DNA from: SHVO01 sp041906145
GTDB lineage: Bacteria > Pseudomonadota > Alphaproteobacteria > Rhodospirillales > Rhodospirillaceae
Assembly: GCA_041906145.1 (NCBI GenBank)
Contig: JAYRJU010000003.1
Location: 62,001-126,000 of the forward strand
Reading direction: 5' to 3'
DNA: 64,000 nt
Part shown: piece after piece, positions 17,149 through 25,783 of the stretch
Layout of the letters: every line of letters begins with the position of its first letter
Position numbering within the stretch: the first letter of the stretch is position 1
Program-made: the position numbers and the translations under genes
Notes under the pieces: model-generated
Databases searched by the model: none
Told to the model about the DNA's origin: nothing
The model's input: the letters and a program-made list of their open reading frames with translations, nothing else

Positions 17149-18036
17149 CTAGTAGCCGTCGTCCGCGGACCAGTCGTCCCGCCAGCGCGGGTCCGATGGG
17201 CTGCCCGCACGCTGGAAACGTACGTCCGTCGATACACGCATGAGGTCGAGCTCGCCGTCGAGCGAAGCGTGGACAATGGCTGGCGAATGCACAACGACGT
17301 CGCCCGCCGCGTAGTCGGCATACAGCCATCGGCGGCCGCTGAAGTCCGACAGCCATTTCAGGTCGTGTGTGATGGGGCGCATGTCCGTGCGGTCGTTCGG
17401 CGCGTTAGCGCGCGCATTCTCCAGAACGGCGTCTTCGTGTGAACCGTCCATGTATACGAGGGCGCCGGCATCGATCGGGCAGTCGCCGAGCGGCACCCAG
17501 ATTGTCACCACGTCGGCGGCAATACCGCCGATGTAGGTTCGGTCGAGATGCGCCCGCGAGGCGCGTTTGCGGCCGGGTATGAAATGGCGCAACGGCGTGC
17601 GGCGGATCAGTTCGGCAGGCCCGTCAAAAACCGTTTCGGCGATGGACTTCATCGCCGGTGCGCCCGTAAAGGCGCGGAACGCGTCGCTCCGCACGAAGCT
17701 GTACGCGGGATGGCCGGCGAGTCCATGGCCGGGAAGGCCTTGGGGTTCGCGTCCCGAGAACAGGCCGCTGCGCGCATCGCCATCCTTGAAAAAACTGGTG
17801 TCGAATAGGCTGAGATAAGCTTCGCGCAAATCGAAGACCGTCTGGGATGCCAGTGCGCCTTTGAGCAGCACATACCCGTCTTCGGCATAACGGGCGCGCA
17901 GCGTCTCCGCTGGAAGGCCGGTATGGCTTTCGCGGAGGGCTCCGAAGTATTGCGGCGTGAACGGAATGGGAGCGCCGTTAGAGGTCAGCGTACGGGCGTT
18001 CAAAGGGTGTTCCCCCAGTCTTATTGTTGGGCGCAT
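17149..18036 (-). CDS. Phytanoyl-CoA dioxygenase (PhyH)-family Fe(II)/2-oxoglutarate oxygenase in the hopanoid unit
   Basis: 295 residues with a double-stranded beta-helix core. The iron site is visible: HLD in RASRAHLDRTYIGG (about residues 161-163) and the distal His in GDVVVHSPAIVHASLDG, followed by the 2-oxoglutarate Arg in MRVSTDVRFQ. The C-terminus ends RWRDDWSADDGY. The family hydroxylates lipids, small metabolites and natural products. The gene is wedged between hpnK (46 bases) and hpnN (3 bases) on one strand, so a hopanoid hydroxylation step, for instance on the polyol side chain or ring system, is a reasonable guess. No such function is established that I know of. Confidence 0.8.
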   Translation of the reverse strand: MRPTIRLGEHPLNARTLTSNGAPIPFTPQYFGALRESHTGLPAETLRARYAEDGYVLLKGALASQTVFDLREAYLSLFDTSFFKDGDARSGLFSGREPQGLPGHGLAGHPAYSFVRSDAFRAFTGAPAMKSIAETVFDGPAELIRRTPLRHFIPGRKRASRAHLDRTYIGGIAADVVTIWVPLGDCPIDAGALVYMDGSHEDAVLENARANAPNDRTDMRPITHDLKWLSDFSGRRWLYADYAAGDVVVHSPAIVHASLDGELDLMRVSTDVRFQRAGSPSDPRWRDDWSADDGY

Positions 18037-18082
18037 CCTATCGGCGGTACGGGGGATTGCAAGCCGCTCTCATGTGCAAAAG

Positions 18083-18898
18083 TCATGAAAGATCGCGAAA
18101 ACACGCGGGTGTGAGGGCCAGTTCCTTGAGGCGGACCCCGACACGTGCGCTTGTCAGGGCGGCGAGTTCGCCGGCGCGGTCATAGCCGGGTGCGGCCGCC
18201 TCAAGCGCCGGGGTCGTGCGTACCGCCGGGTGGAGATAGAACTCCGTGGTGCCGGGCGGAAGGGCCTCCAGTTTGTTGAGAACTAGGTTTTCGTTCACGT
18301 GCCCCGTTGCGTGCATTCCAACGACACGGTCATTGAAGGAGAGCCCGGCGCGCTTAAGGCGTCTTTTCATCAGACCCATCCACGGCGCAAGCATGGCGGC
18401 GGGCGCTTCATAGGGCAATCGAGCGGCCCTCACATCGAATTCCTTCGCCAGCTCGATGATTAATCCCAGCACGGTGGGATGCAGGTGCATATGGTTATGG
18501 GCGTTCACATGGTCAAGCGTGAGGCCGGTCGCGCGAAAAGCCTCGAACTGGGCGCGGATTTCGGCGCGCAGCTGTCTGCGGGCGGCCCGAGAGAAGAACC
18601 AGCGCACGCCTGCGCCGACCAAGTCGTCATGGAAAGCGCCATCGGGCTTGGTGAGCGCTGGCAGAACGGCGGCGGGAAGTACGGGCCGCCCTTCCACCAA
18701 GGTAAGGTGCAAGCCGATCGCGAGACGCGGCATACGACGCGCGCGCGCGATGGCATCCTGGGTCGCGGGCGCGCCGACCATAAGGCTGGCGGCCGATAAT
18801 ACGCCGTCGCGGTGGCCGCGTTCGACCGCTTCGTTCACTTCGTCACAAAAACCGAAATCGTCGGCGGTGAAGATGACTTGTGTGGGGCGCTTGTGCAT
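18083..18898 (-). CDS. hpnK: HpnK, YdjC-like hopanoid-glucosamine deacetylase
   Basis: 271 residues of the YdjC/ChbG carbohydrate-deacetylase fold. Metal ligands are visible: Asp in FTADDFGFCDEVNEAVERGHRDG (start of the protein), His in IGLHLTLVEGRPVLP and the two His in NAHNHMHLHPTVL. In Burkholderia, HpnK removes the acetyl group from N-acetylglucosaminyl bacteriohopanetetrol made by HpnI. It heads the minus-strand run hpnK-oxygenase-hpnN and is divergent from hpnA, with 175 bases between the starts. Confidence 0.88.
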   Translation of the reverse strand: MHKRPTQVIFTADDFGFCDEVNEAVERGHRDGVLSAASLMVGAPATQDAIARARRMPRLAIGLHLTLVEGRPVLPAAVLPALTKPDGAFHDDLVGAGVRWFFSRAARRQLRAEIRAQFEAFRATGLTLDHVNAHNHMHLHPTVLGLIIELAKEFDVRAARLPYEAPAAMLAPWMGLMKRRLKRAGLSFNDRVVGMHATGHVNENLVLNKLEALPPGTTEFYLHPAVRTTPALEAAAPGYDRAGELAALTSARVGVRLKELALTPACFRDLS

Positions 18899-19073
18899 GT
18901 GTGGGCATCATGCTCGAATGAGTTATGAATCCCAAGCTTGAACTCACCGGAAGCGCTGCGTCTCAGGTGCGCCAGTTATTGTTCGCGGAGCCTGCTATGG
19001 CGCCCGCGCTGCGGCCAGAGTGGGTTTATCCGCTCGACTACGTGCGGTGTTTCATAGAGAAGAGTTTCAAAAA

Positions 19074-20060
19074 ATGACGGCGCTGGTCACGGGTGCGACC
19101 GGGTTTGTAGGTTCGGCGGTGGCGCGCGCATTGCTTGCGCGCGGCGAAACGGTGCGCGTGATGGCGCGTGTGGGAAGCGACCGGCGTAACCTGGATGGGC
19201 TAAAGGTGGAGATCGTCGAAGGCGATTTGCGTGACCCCGCCGCGCGCCGCAATGCGGTCCAGGGCGCGTCGAGCCTCTACCATGTCGCCGCGGATTACCG
19301 TCTATGGACGCGGGATCCAGCGGCGATGTTCGCGACCAATGTCGAGGCGACCGAAGGACTGTTGCGCGAGGCCGCCGACGCAGGGGCTTCTCGCATGGTT
19401 TACACCAGCTCGGTCGCAACCCTCGGACTTTTCTCCGATGGCCGTGAAGCCGACGAAGTCACCCCGGTGAGCGCGGCGGATATGATAGGGCCTTACAAAC
19501 GCTCCAAGTTCGACGCTGAGGAGCGCGTGCGTGCGCTTGCGGCGTCCGGATTGCCGATTGTCATCGTGAATCCGACAGCGCCCGTAGGTCCCCGCGACGT
19601 GAAGCCCACGCCCACTGGCCGTACCATTGTTGAGGCCGCTGCCGGCCGCATGCCCGCCTTTGTCGATACGGGGCTCAACATCGTTCACGTCGACGACGTC
19701 GCGCGCGGACATTTGCTCGCGCACGACAAAGGGATGGTGGGAGAGCGCTATGTCTTGGGCGCGGAGAACCTGACGCTGCAGCAAATCCTCGCGCGCATCG
19801 CCGCGCAAGTGAACCGCAAGGCGCCGACAATTCAAATCCCCAACGCGGCTATCATGCCGATTGCTTACGCCGCCGAGTTCTTTGCCCGCGTGTTCAACAC
19901 CGGGGAGCCGTTCGTGACGGTTGATGGACTGAAGCTCGCGCGTAAACGAATGTTCTTTTCCAGCGCAAAGGCAATGCGCGATCTGGGATATACGGCGCGG
20001 CCGGTAGAAGAAGGGATCAGCGACGCGCTCGCCTGGTTTCGTGCGCACAAATACCTCTAG
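19074..20060 (+). CDS. hpnA: HpnA, hopanoid-associated sugar epimerase (extended SDR)
   Basis: 328 residues from the ATG at 19074; the frame is open to 19020 but MTALVTGATGFVGSAVA is the natural Rossmann start. Further SDR landmarks are LYHVAADYRLWTRDP, VYTSSVATLG (catalytic Ser) and the YKRSK Tyr-Lys pair, and IVHVDDVARGHLLA. HpnA is a conserved partner of hopanoid operons; its substrate sugar is not firmly known. It is followed after 8 bases by the DUF1905 gene and is divergent from hpnK. Confidence 0.87.
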   Translation: MTALVTGATGFVGSAVARALLARGETVRVMARVGSDRRNLDGLKVEIVEGDLRDPAARRNAVQGASSLYHVAADYRLWTRDPAAMFATNVEATEGLLREAADAGASRMVYTSSVATLGLFSDGREADEVTPVSAADMIGPYKRSKFDAEERVRALAASGLPIVIVNPTAPVGPRDVKPTPTGRTIVEAAAGRMPAFVDTGLNIVHVDDVARGHLLAHDKGMVGERYVLGAENLTLQQILARIAAQVNRKAPTIQIPNAAIMPIAYAAEFFARVFNTGEPFVTVDGLKLARKRMFFSSAKAMRDLGYTARPVEEGISDALAWFRAHKYL

Positions 20061-20068
20061 GCCGCCCC

Positions 20069-20359
20069 ATGCAATGGAAAGTGCGTACCAAGATCTGGCT
20101 ATGGTCGGGGAACGCGGCCTGGCATTTCGTCACCGTGCCGAAGCGGATTGCTGCGGGGATCAAGGCGATGTCGGAAGGCATGCGCTCACCCACGGGATCC
20201 GTGCGCGTGGTGGTTACGATCAAGAACGTGACGTGGAAAACCTCGTTGTTTCCGACCAAGGAAGGAAACTACCTCCTGCCGATCAAGGCGGAAGTGCGCA
20301 AGAAGGCGAAAATCGCCGTGGACGATACGGTCGGTCTTGCCCTCGTATTGGACGGCTGA
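20069..20359 (+). CDS. DUF1905 small protein
   Basis: 96 residues beginning MQWKVRTKIWLWSGNAAWHF, the DUF1905 signature (a small beta-barrel domain), with VPKRIAAGIKAM and a C-terminal IAVDDTVGLALVLDG. The function of the family is unknown. It starts 8 bases after the hpnA stop, so it is probably co-transcribed. It is convergent with the cold-shock gene, separated by the hairpin at 20372-20401. Confidence 0.75.
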   Translation: MQWKVRTKIWLWSGNAAWHFVTVPKRIAAGIKAMSEGMRSPTGSVRVVVTIKNVTWKTSLFPTKEGNYLLPIKAEVRKKAKIAVDDTVGLALVLDG

Positions 20360-20368
20360 AACGCCAAT

Positions 20369-20401
20369 AAAAAACGGCGCAGCTCGCCGGCCGCGCCGTT
20401 T
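20369..20401 (-). terminator. Rho-independent terminator for the cold-shock gene
   Basis: AAACGGCGC (20372-20380) pairs with GCGCCGTTT (20393-20401) around a 12-base loop. On the minus strand the stem is followed by TTTATT, giving a T-rich tail for the csp transcript; on the plus strand only TTT follows, so it may also weakly end the hpnA transcript. Confidence 0.75.
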
Positions 20402-20443
20402 CAGTCTGGTGCAAAGCGAACCTCTAAAGGTCCGCGTCTCGCC

Positions 20444-20647
20444 TTAGCCAGCCTTCAGGTTGGCGGCAGCGGCCTTGCCGCGCTCACTGACGAGGTCGTA
20501 ATTGATCTTCTGGCCTTCAACCAGAGTGTCCATGCCGGCGCGCTCAACGGCGGTGATGTGCACGAACACATCCTTGCCGCCATCGCTCGGTTGAATGAAG
20601 CCGTAGCCCTTAACCTTGTTGAACCACTTCACGGTGCCTGAAGCCAT
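20444..20647 (-). CDS. Cold-shock protein (CspA family)
   Basis: 67 residues from an ATG at 20647 preceded by GGAGAGAG. It shows the whole cold-shock domain: GTVKWFNKVKGYGFIQ (RNP1), KDVFVHITAVER (RNP2), EGQKINYDLVSERGKAAAANL. CSPs bind single-stranded RNA/DNA and act as RNA chaperones. A good promoter lies about 170 bases upstream, so the mRNA would have a long leader, as in cold-induced csp genes. It is ended by the hairpin at 20369-20401. Confidence 0.93.
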   Translation of the reverse strand: MASGTVKWFNKVKGYGFIQPSDGGKDVFVHITAVERAGMDTLVEGQKINYDLVSERGKAAAANLKAG

Positions 20648-21038
20648 TTGCGTCTCTCTCCCTCGATGCGCCCACTTGCGCGAAATACCGCGCACCCGTC
20701 GCGCGGCGTCCGACAACCAGTGTTGGGAGTGACTCGTGAGCGCCGCCCAAGGTAAAAGGCCCCGGGGCCGAAGCGGGTGGTGCTAGCAACGTCAGGCCAA
20801 AACTCGATTGCGCATAAATTACTCCCCGTCAGCTTTGTAAAGTCAAGGATTTTCGAGAGTTGGTAGTGCTCGGAAGCATTTGGTTTTTAAGTAAAAAGCG
20901 AGGTTAATGCAGGTTATGCCCGGCGCGGTTGTCGGGCAAAAATCTGGGCCCCGTTACCACTACCTGATGGGGGTTCCGGCGCGCGATGCGCTAGAGGACG
21001 GGGTCTGTCATTTTTGGAAAACGTCTGTGACCGGTCCG
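20648..21038. other. Divergent intergenic region holding the csp leader and promoter
   Basis: 391 bases between the cold-shock gene and the PAP2 gene. The left part is the expected 5' leader of csp (with GC-rich complementary stretches such as GCGCGAAATACCGCGC at about 20675-20690), the middle holds its promoter (20818-20846), and 20900-21038 is open in frame with the PAP2 protein but does not look like protein sequence of that family. Confidence 0.5.
20818..20846 (-). promoter_or_regulatory. Sigma-70-like promoter of the cold-shock gene
   Basis: On the minus strand TTGACT (20846-20841) and AGTAAT (20823-20818) are separated by 17 bases. Transcription would begin near 20811, giving a leader of roughly 160 bases ahead of the ATG at 20647. 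Confidence 0.55.
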
Positions 21039-21569
21039 ATGCGATTTGCGGGGGCGCTGTCCTTCGCCCTCTTTCCTCTTTCGCCGGCCTTTGCCGGTGA
21101 AACTTTTACCACGTACGGCGATGTCGGCCGATACGCACTCCCCGCGAGCGCGGCGATTTTAGCTTTCGCCCACGACGACACGGAGGGGCTAAAACAGTTC
21201 ATCGCCAGCGGTGCGATTACGCTCGGCGCCACTTATGCCCTGAAGTACGCCGTTGATGACACGCGGCCCAATGGCGGGCGTCGATCGTTTCCATCGGGGC
21301 ATACGGCCTCCGCCTTCGTCGGAGCCGCCTTCATCCATTATCGCTACGGTTGGGAGTGGGGTCTACCTGCAGAACTCGCCGCCACCGCCGTCGCGGTGAG
21401 CCGTGTCGACGGCAACTTCCACCGCTGGCGGGATGTGATTGCCTCCGCCGCCATCGCCCACGCCTCGGCGTACTTCCTTGTCGATCACATGGACGACAAT
21501 GTGACGCTCATGCCGATGATCGGTGGACGGAAGCCTGCGTTCGGAATTGTAGGCAGTCTTCGGTTCTAA
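21039..21569 (+). CDS. PAP2-family phosphatase, periplasmic
   Basis: 176 residues from the ATG at 21039, chosen because MRFAGALSFALFPLSPAFAGE is a good Sec signal; an in-frame GTG at 21027 or an upstream ATG at 20907 is possible. The three PAP2 motifs are complete: KYAVDDTRP, SFPSGHT and SRVDGNFHRWRD. It should hydrolyse lipid phosphates or pyrophosphates (for example undecaprenyl diphosphate, phosphatidate) or nonspecific phosphates on the periplasmic side. It ends 3 bases from the stop of the histidine kinase on the other strand. Confidence 0.85.
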   Translation: MRFAGALSFALFPLSPAFAGETFTTYGDVGRYALPASAAILAFAHDDTEGLKQFIASGAITLGATYALKYAVDDTRPNGGRRSFPSGHTASAFVGAAFIHYRYGWEWGLPAELAATAVAVSRVDGNFHRWRDVIASAAIAHASAYFLVDHMDDNVTLMPMIGGRKPAFGIVGSLRF

Positions 21570-21572
21570 AGT

Positions 21573-22979
21573 TTAGGCGGACACACGTTTCGCCTGCGGC
21601 GCGATCATGCGCTCCGGTGGGATGTGGACGGTCACGCTGGTGCCTATGCCGCGAGTGCTCGCCAGCGTCAACGTCCCGCCGTGCAATTTCATGAGTTGAT
21701 CCGCCAAAGGCAGGCCAAGGCCGGTCCCTTGCACCCGGCGCCGTTCGGCGTCGCGGCTTTGCACAAAGGGCTTCAGAACCTCCGCGAGTTCGTCCGGCGC
21801 GATGCCGCTGCCGGTGTCAGCCACTATCAGTTCGACCCCGCCGTCGGCGGCGCGGCGGCCCTTGATTTGAATCTTCCCGTTGGCCGGAGTGAATTTCACG
21901 GCGTTCGAGATGAGGTTCAAAAGCACTTGGTTGACTTTCCGCGCATCGACGAGCACCTCCGGTAAATGCTCGTCCACTTGAATCTCGAGGCGCAGTTGCG
22001 CGGTATCGATCGCCTGGCGCATGAGACTGGCCGCGTGCTCAATCAAGTGAGCGACAGGCGTGACATCTTCCTCCAGATCCGCTTTGCCCGCTTCGACTTT
22101 CGAAAGATCGAGAATGTCATTGATGATGGCGACGAGATGGCGCCCGCTCTCGTGGATTGAGCGCGCGAAATCCACATACTGAGGATTGCCGACCGGTCCT
22201 TTGAACTGATTGTGGATCACTTCCGCGAAGCCGATGATGGCGTTCAAGGGCGTACGCAATTCATGGCTCATATTGGCCAGGAAACGCGACTTCGCGCGGT
22301 TCGCGCCTTCGGCCTTGTACGCAAGCTCCGCGTTTTGCACGCGCAATCGAACGTTCTCGACAAAGGTCTGATAGCCGTTGAAGCCGGCTACCATCAGAAG
22401 GGTGAAATAGACGACTGTGTAAGCGACGATGCCGGGCGCCATGCGGTCGCCGGAGACCGCGACAGCGATCCAGGGCGGTGCTATCGCGCAGCCAAGGAAG
22501 GCGATCATCGCAGCGGGAATGCAGTACATCATGATCGTGCCGCCCGCCGCCATGCCGGCGATCATGCTGAACACCAGAAGGTCCACGTCAGGGTCTGGTA
22601 CGGCGACAACCAGCGTCGTCGTGAACAGGCCCCACAATAGGCCGTACACGATCGCCCATCCGAACAGGCGCGTGACGGTGCGATCCTTGATCTCAGACGG
22701 ACGGGCGCGGCCGCGATGGCGCGCCCAAACGATAATCTGCCACGCCGCAGCGATCTGGAAGATGGCGACCACGGCGAGGAAAGCGGGCGGGTGAAAAGAC
22801 GACCAAGCCGCGATGGCGAGAATGAAAGCGTTTAAGGAGTGAGCGACCGCCGCCACGGGTTGAAGCCGCACGACCGCGAGCAACCGCTCGACATTCAGTT
22901 CGCGTTCGATGTCTGGCGTGAGAACCGGCTTCATCCATAAGGCGTGCCAGCGTGCCATGCGGCGAAACAATCCTCTCAT
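21573..22979 (-). CDS. Membrane sensor histidine kinase
   Basis: 468 residues. The N-terminal half is hydrophobic, with about six helices between residues 40 and 205 and no obvious periplasmic sensor domain, then a short coil and the dimerisation domain with the phospho-acceptor His239 in NMSHELRTPLNAIIGFAEV. The ATPase domain has NQVLLNLISNAVKF (N box), VADTGSGIAPDE (G1) and GTGLGLPLADQL (G2). The sequence style is that of the PleC/DivJ/PdhS-like alphaproteobacterial kinases. No response regulator is adjacent, so it is an orphan; the signal is unknown. Confidence 0.88.
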   Translation of the reverse strand: MRGLFRRMARWHALWMKPVLTPDIERELNVERLLAVVRLQPVAAVAHSLNAFILAIAAWSSFHPPAFLAVVAIFQIAAAWQIIVWARHRGRARPSEIKDRTVTRLFGWAIVYGLLWGLFTTTLVVAVPDPDVDLLVFSMIAGMAAGGTIMMYCIPAAMIAFLGCAIAPPWIAVAVSGDRMAPGIVAYTVVYFTLLMVAGFNGYQTFVENVRLRVQNAELAYKAEGANRAKSRFLANMSHELRTPLNAIIGFAEVIHNQFKGPVGNPQYVDFARSIHESGRHLVAIINDILDLSKVEAGKADLEEDVTPVAHLIEHAASLMRQAIDTAQLRLEIQVDEHLPEVLVDARKVNQVLLNLISNAVKFTPANGKIQIKGRRAADGGVELIVADTGSGIAPDELAEVLKPFVQSRDAERRRVQGTGLGLPLADQLMKLHGGTLTLASTRGIGTSVTVHIPPERMIAPQAKRVSA

Positions 22980-23070
22980 GCGCCTTGAACGGCGCGTACC
23001 TCCACATTACCCGGAGTGCGCCGTGACTTACAACAGCGGCGGCCCCTTTCGCACGGTGCTTGAAATGAAA

Positions 23071-23098
23071 CAGGCGGCGCCGATGTTAGCGCCGCCTG
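23071..23098 (-). terminator. GC-rich hairpin downstream of tldD
   Basis: CAGGCGGCGC (23071-23080) pairs perfectly with GCGCCGCCTG (23089-23098) around an 8-base loop, about 27 bases past the tldD stop. The minus-strand tail is TTTCATTT, a modest T-run, so termination is likely but not ideal. Confidence 0.55.
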
Positions 23099-23124
23099 AA
23101 ACAAAAAATCTCTCAAAGGGTAAA

Positions 23125-24558
23125 CTAGACGGCGGTTCCGCCAACGGTGAGCTGCTCGATCTTCAATGTGGGCTGTCCGACGCCGCAGGGCACGCCTTGG
23201 CCGTCCTTGCCGCAGGTGCCGACGCCTGGATCCAGTTTCATATCGTTTCCGATCATCGAAACCTTGGTCATGACGTCGGGCCCGTTGCCGATCAAAGTCG
23301 CACCTTTCACCGGACGACCGATTTTGCCGTTCTCGATCATGTAGGCCTCGGTGGCCGAGAACACGAATTTGCCGGAGGTGATGTCTACTTGTCCGCCGCC
23401 GAAATTCACGGCGTAGAGGCCTTTTTTTACCGAGGCGATGATTTCGTCGGGATGACGGTCGCCGCCCAGCATGAAGGTGTTGGTCATGCGCGGCATTGGG
23501 TGGTGGGCGTAGGATTGCCGGCGTCCATTCCCGGTCGGACGCATGTTCATCAGGCGTGCGTTCAGGCGATCCTGGAGATAACCGGTAAGGATGCCGTCTT
23601 CGATAAGCACGGTACGTGATGTCGGCGTGCCTTCGTCGTCGACGGTGAGAGAGCCTCGGCGGTCATGGAAGGTGCCATCGTCGATCACGGTTACGCCCTT
23701 GGACGCCACGCGCTGGCCCAGAAGGTTGGAGAAGGCGGACGTCTTCTTGCGATTGAAATCGCCTTCAAGACCATGGCCGACGGCCTCATGCAGCAGTATG
23801 CCCGGCCAGCCCGCTCCAAGCACTACCGGCATTTCGCCGCCGGGGGCCTCGACCGATTCAAGATTCACCAGCGCTTGACGCAGCGCTTCATCGACGGCGC
23901 CCTGCCACGTGTCGGCCTTGAGGAATTCGCCATAGGTCACACGGCCGCCCGTACCGTAACTGCCGGACTCCATGCGGCCCTTGTCTTCGACGATGACGCT
24001 GACGTTCAGACGCACGAGCGGGCGGATGTCGGCGACGTTGTAGCCATCCGGACGTAGGATATGGACCGCCTGCCACGAGCCGGACAGCGATGCGCTCACC
24101 TGCTTCACGCGCGGATCCTTCTTACGGGCGTATGCATCGATCTCCGCAAGCGTCGAGACCTTGATGTCGAACGGCACCATCGGAAGCGGGTTCTCGTCCG
24201 TATAGAGTTGTTGGTTCGTACCAGACGGCGGCTCGGCAAGAGTGCCGCCGCGGCCCGAGCGCACGGCGCGCACGGTTTCGCCCGCACGCGCGATCGCTGT
24301 TTCGGTGAGCGTCGTGGAATGGGCGAAGCCTGTGGTTTCGCCCGCAACCGCGCGCAAGCCAAAGCCTTGCGAGGTGTCGAAGGAGGCGTTCTTGATGCGC
24401 CCGTCGTCGAAGGTGAAACTCTCCGACTGGCAGTATTCCATATAAAGTTCGCCATCGTCGCAGCCTTGCAGCGCGTTCGACACGATGCGGTTCACGGCGT
24501 TCTTGTCCATGCCGGTTTTGTCGAAGAACAGCGTGTCGGTCGTTTTGAGATCGGCCAT
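23125..24558 (-). CDS. tldD: TldD metalloprotease subunit
   Basis: 477 residues, the usual TldD length. The zinc motif is HEAVGHGLEGD (HExxxH type, about residue 258). Other family blocks are SYGTGGR, the ILLHEAVGHG context, NGRRQSYAHHPMPRMTNTF and the C-terminal GTCGKDGQGVPCGVGQPTL with its Cys pair. TldD works with TldE/PmbA as a heterodimeric protease that processes small peptides such as microcin precursors and degrades unfolded peptides. tldE is not in the window. It starts 3 bases after ctaA ends, so the two genes are co-transcribed. Confidence 0.93.
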   Translation of the reverse strand: MADLKTTDTLFFDKTGMDKNAVNRIVSNALQGCDDGELYMEYCQSESFTFDDGRIKNASFDTSQGFGLRAVAGETTGFAHSTTLTETAIARAGETVRAVRSGRGGTLAEPPSGTNQQLYTDENPLPMVPFDIKVSTLAEIDAYARKKDPRVKQVSASLSGSWQAVHILRPDGYNVADIRPLVRLNVSVIVEDKGRMESGSYGTGGRVTYGEFLKADTWQGAVDEALRQALVNLESVEAPGGEMPVVLGAGWPGILLHEAVGHGLEGDFNRKKTSAFSNLLGQRVASKGVTVIDDGTFHDRRGSLTVDDEGTPTSRTVLIEDGILTGYLQDRLNARLMNMRPTGNGRRQSYAHHPMPRMTNTFMLGGDRHPDEIIASVKKGLYAVNFGGGQVDITSGKFVFSATEAYMIENGKIGRPVKGATLIGNGPDVMTKVSMIGNDMKLDPGVGTCGKDGQGVPCGVGQPTLKIEQLTVGGTAV

Positions 24559-24561
24559 GGC

Positions 24562-25659
24562 TTACTCCGCGGGTTCAGCGTGAAGAGAAGAAGACGCGCG
24601 CACGGGTTCGGCGCGCAGTCGGCGCTGGGTATGAGCGAACCACACTGTCAGCGTGAAAAGAATGAGCGCGCCCGCCTGGTGTGCAAGCGCGAGGCCGAGC
24701 GGGACTTGCAGGATAAGCGTCGAAATGCCGAGCGAAGCCTGGATCAGCGCCATGATCACGAGGGCATTGAGCACGTTGCGTGTATGTCCCACGGCGATGC
24801 CGCGGCCCCGCCACCAGGCAACTGCGACGAGCACCACCAACGTGATCGCGACCATCCGGTGATTGAACTGCACTGTGGTCGCATCTTCAAAAGCGCTCAA
24901 ATACCAGGGGTCCATGGCGTATACGGCTTCGGGAATGACCTGCCCGTCCATCAACGGGAATGTATTATAGATAAGTCCCGCATTGATCCCCGCAACGAAG
25001 GCGCCTGCGCCGATGACAAACAAGGCGAAGAAGGGAAGGACCGCAGCCAGGCGGCGCGTCGCGGGGTCGAGGCGCGTCGGTGCCGGCGCACCTTTCCCAA
25101 ACAGATCGAGCGCGACCCAGATGATGAGTCCATAGACCGTGAAGGCGAGACATAGGTGCGCCGCCAGTCTGTATTGGCTCACGTCCGGGCGATCGACGAG
25201 TCCGCTCGCCACCATGAACCAGCCCAGCGCTCCTTGCGCGCCGCCGAGTATGAAGAGCCCGCCCAGTTTGTAGAACAGCGGCCGGTCCACCGCGCCGCGC
25301 CAGATGAACCACACAAGGGGCGCTGCGAATACGATGCCGATGATACGGCCCCACAGCCGATGGGTGAATTCAAACCAGTAGATGGTCTTGAAGTCGCCGA
25401 GAGACATGCCGGCGTTTTTCAGGCGGTATTCGGGAGAAGTCTGATAGGCCGCGAATTCGTCCTGCCACTGGGTGTCGTTCAGTGGCGGCACAACGTGCAG
25501 CGGTTTCCACTCCACCATCGACAGGCCTGACTCGGTGAGGCGCGTTGCCCCGCCGATCACAACCATGATGAAAATCATGGCGGCGCACACCACCAGCCAC
25601 CAGGCGATGGCGCGCGAGGAGGGGGGCTGTCGGACGGAAGGCGTGGACGAGGCAGGCAT
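24562..25659 (-). CDS. ctaA: Heme A synthase (CtaA/Cox15)
   Basis: 365 residues from the ATG at 25659 (an in-frame TTG at 25695 is a weaker start). Eight membrane helices alternate with conserved loops: GGATRLTESGLSMVEWKP, FEFTHRLWGRIIG, YRLAAHLCLAF, QFNHRMVAI and LALAHQAGALILF, which supply the four heme-ligand His residues. It hydroxylates the heme O methyl to make heme A for cytochrome oxidase. The length and motifs fit the Cox15 type 2 of alphaproteobacteria. ctaA and tldD form a two-gene unit. Confidence 0.93.
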   Translation of the reverse strand: MPASSTPSVRQPPSSRAIAWWLVVCAAMIFIMVVIGGATRLTESGLSMVEWKPLHVVPPLNDTQWQDEFAAYQTSPEYRLKNAGMSLGDFKTIYWFEFTHRLWGRIIGIVFAAPLVWFIWRGAVDRPLFYKLGGLFILGGAQGALGWFMVASGLVDRPDVSQYRLAAHLCLAFTVYGLIIWVALDLFGKGAPAPTRLDPATRRLAAVLPFFALFVIGAGAFVAGINAGLIYNTFPLMDGQVIPEAVYAMDPWYLSAFEDATTVQFNHRMVAITLVVLVAVAWWRGRGIAVGHTRNVLNALVIMALIQASLGISTLILQVPLGLALAHQAGALILFTLTVWFAHTQRRLRAEPVRASSSLHAEPAE

Positions 25660-25783
25660 TGGCCTAGCATTATGCCATGACTTCTTCGTGAACAAGGCCG
25701 CGCGGGGAAACGCGGGTTACACAAGCCTTTGATCGCCGCCCTGGGCGCGTGTATGACGGCGGCTTCACCACCCCTGGCCTTTT

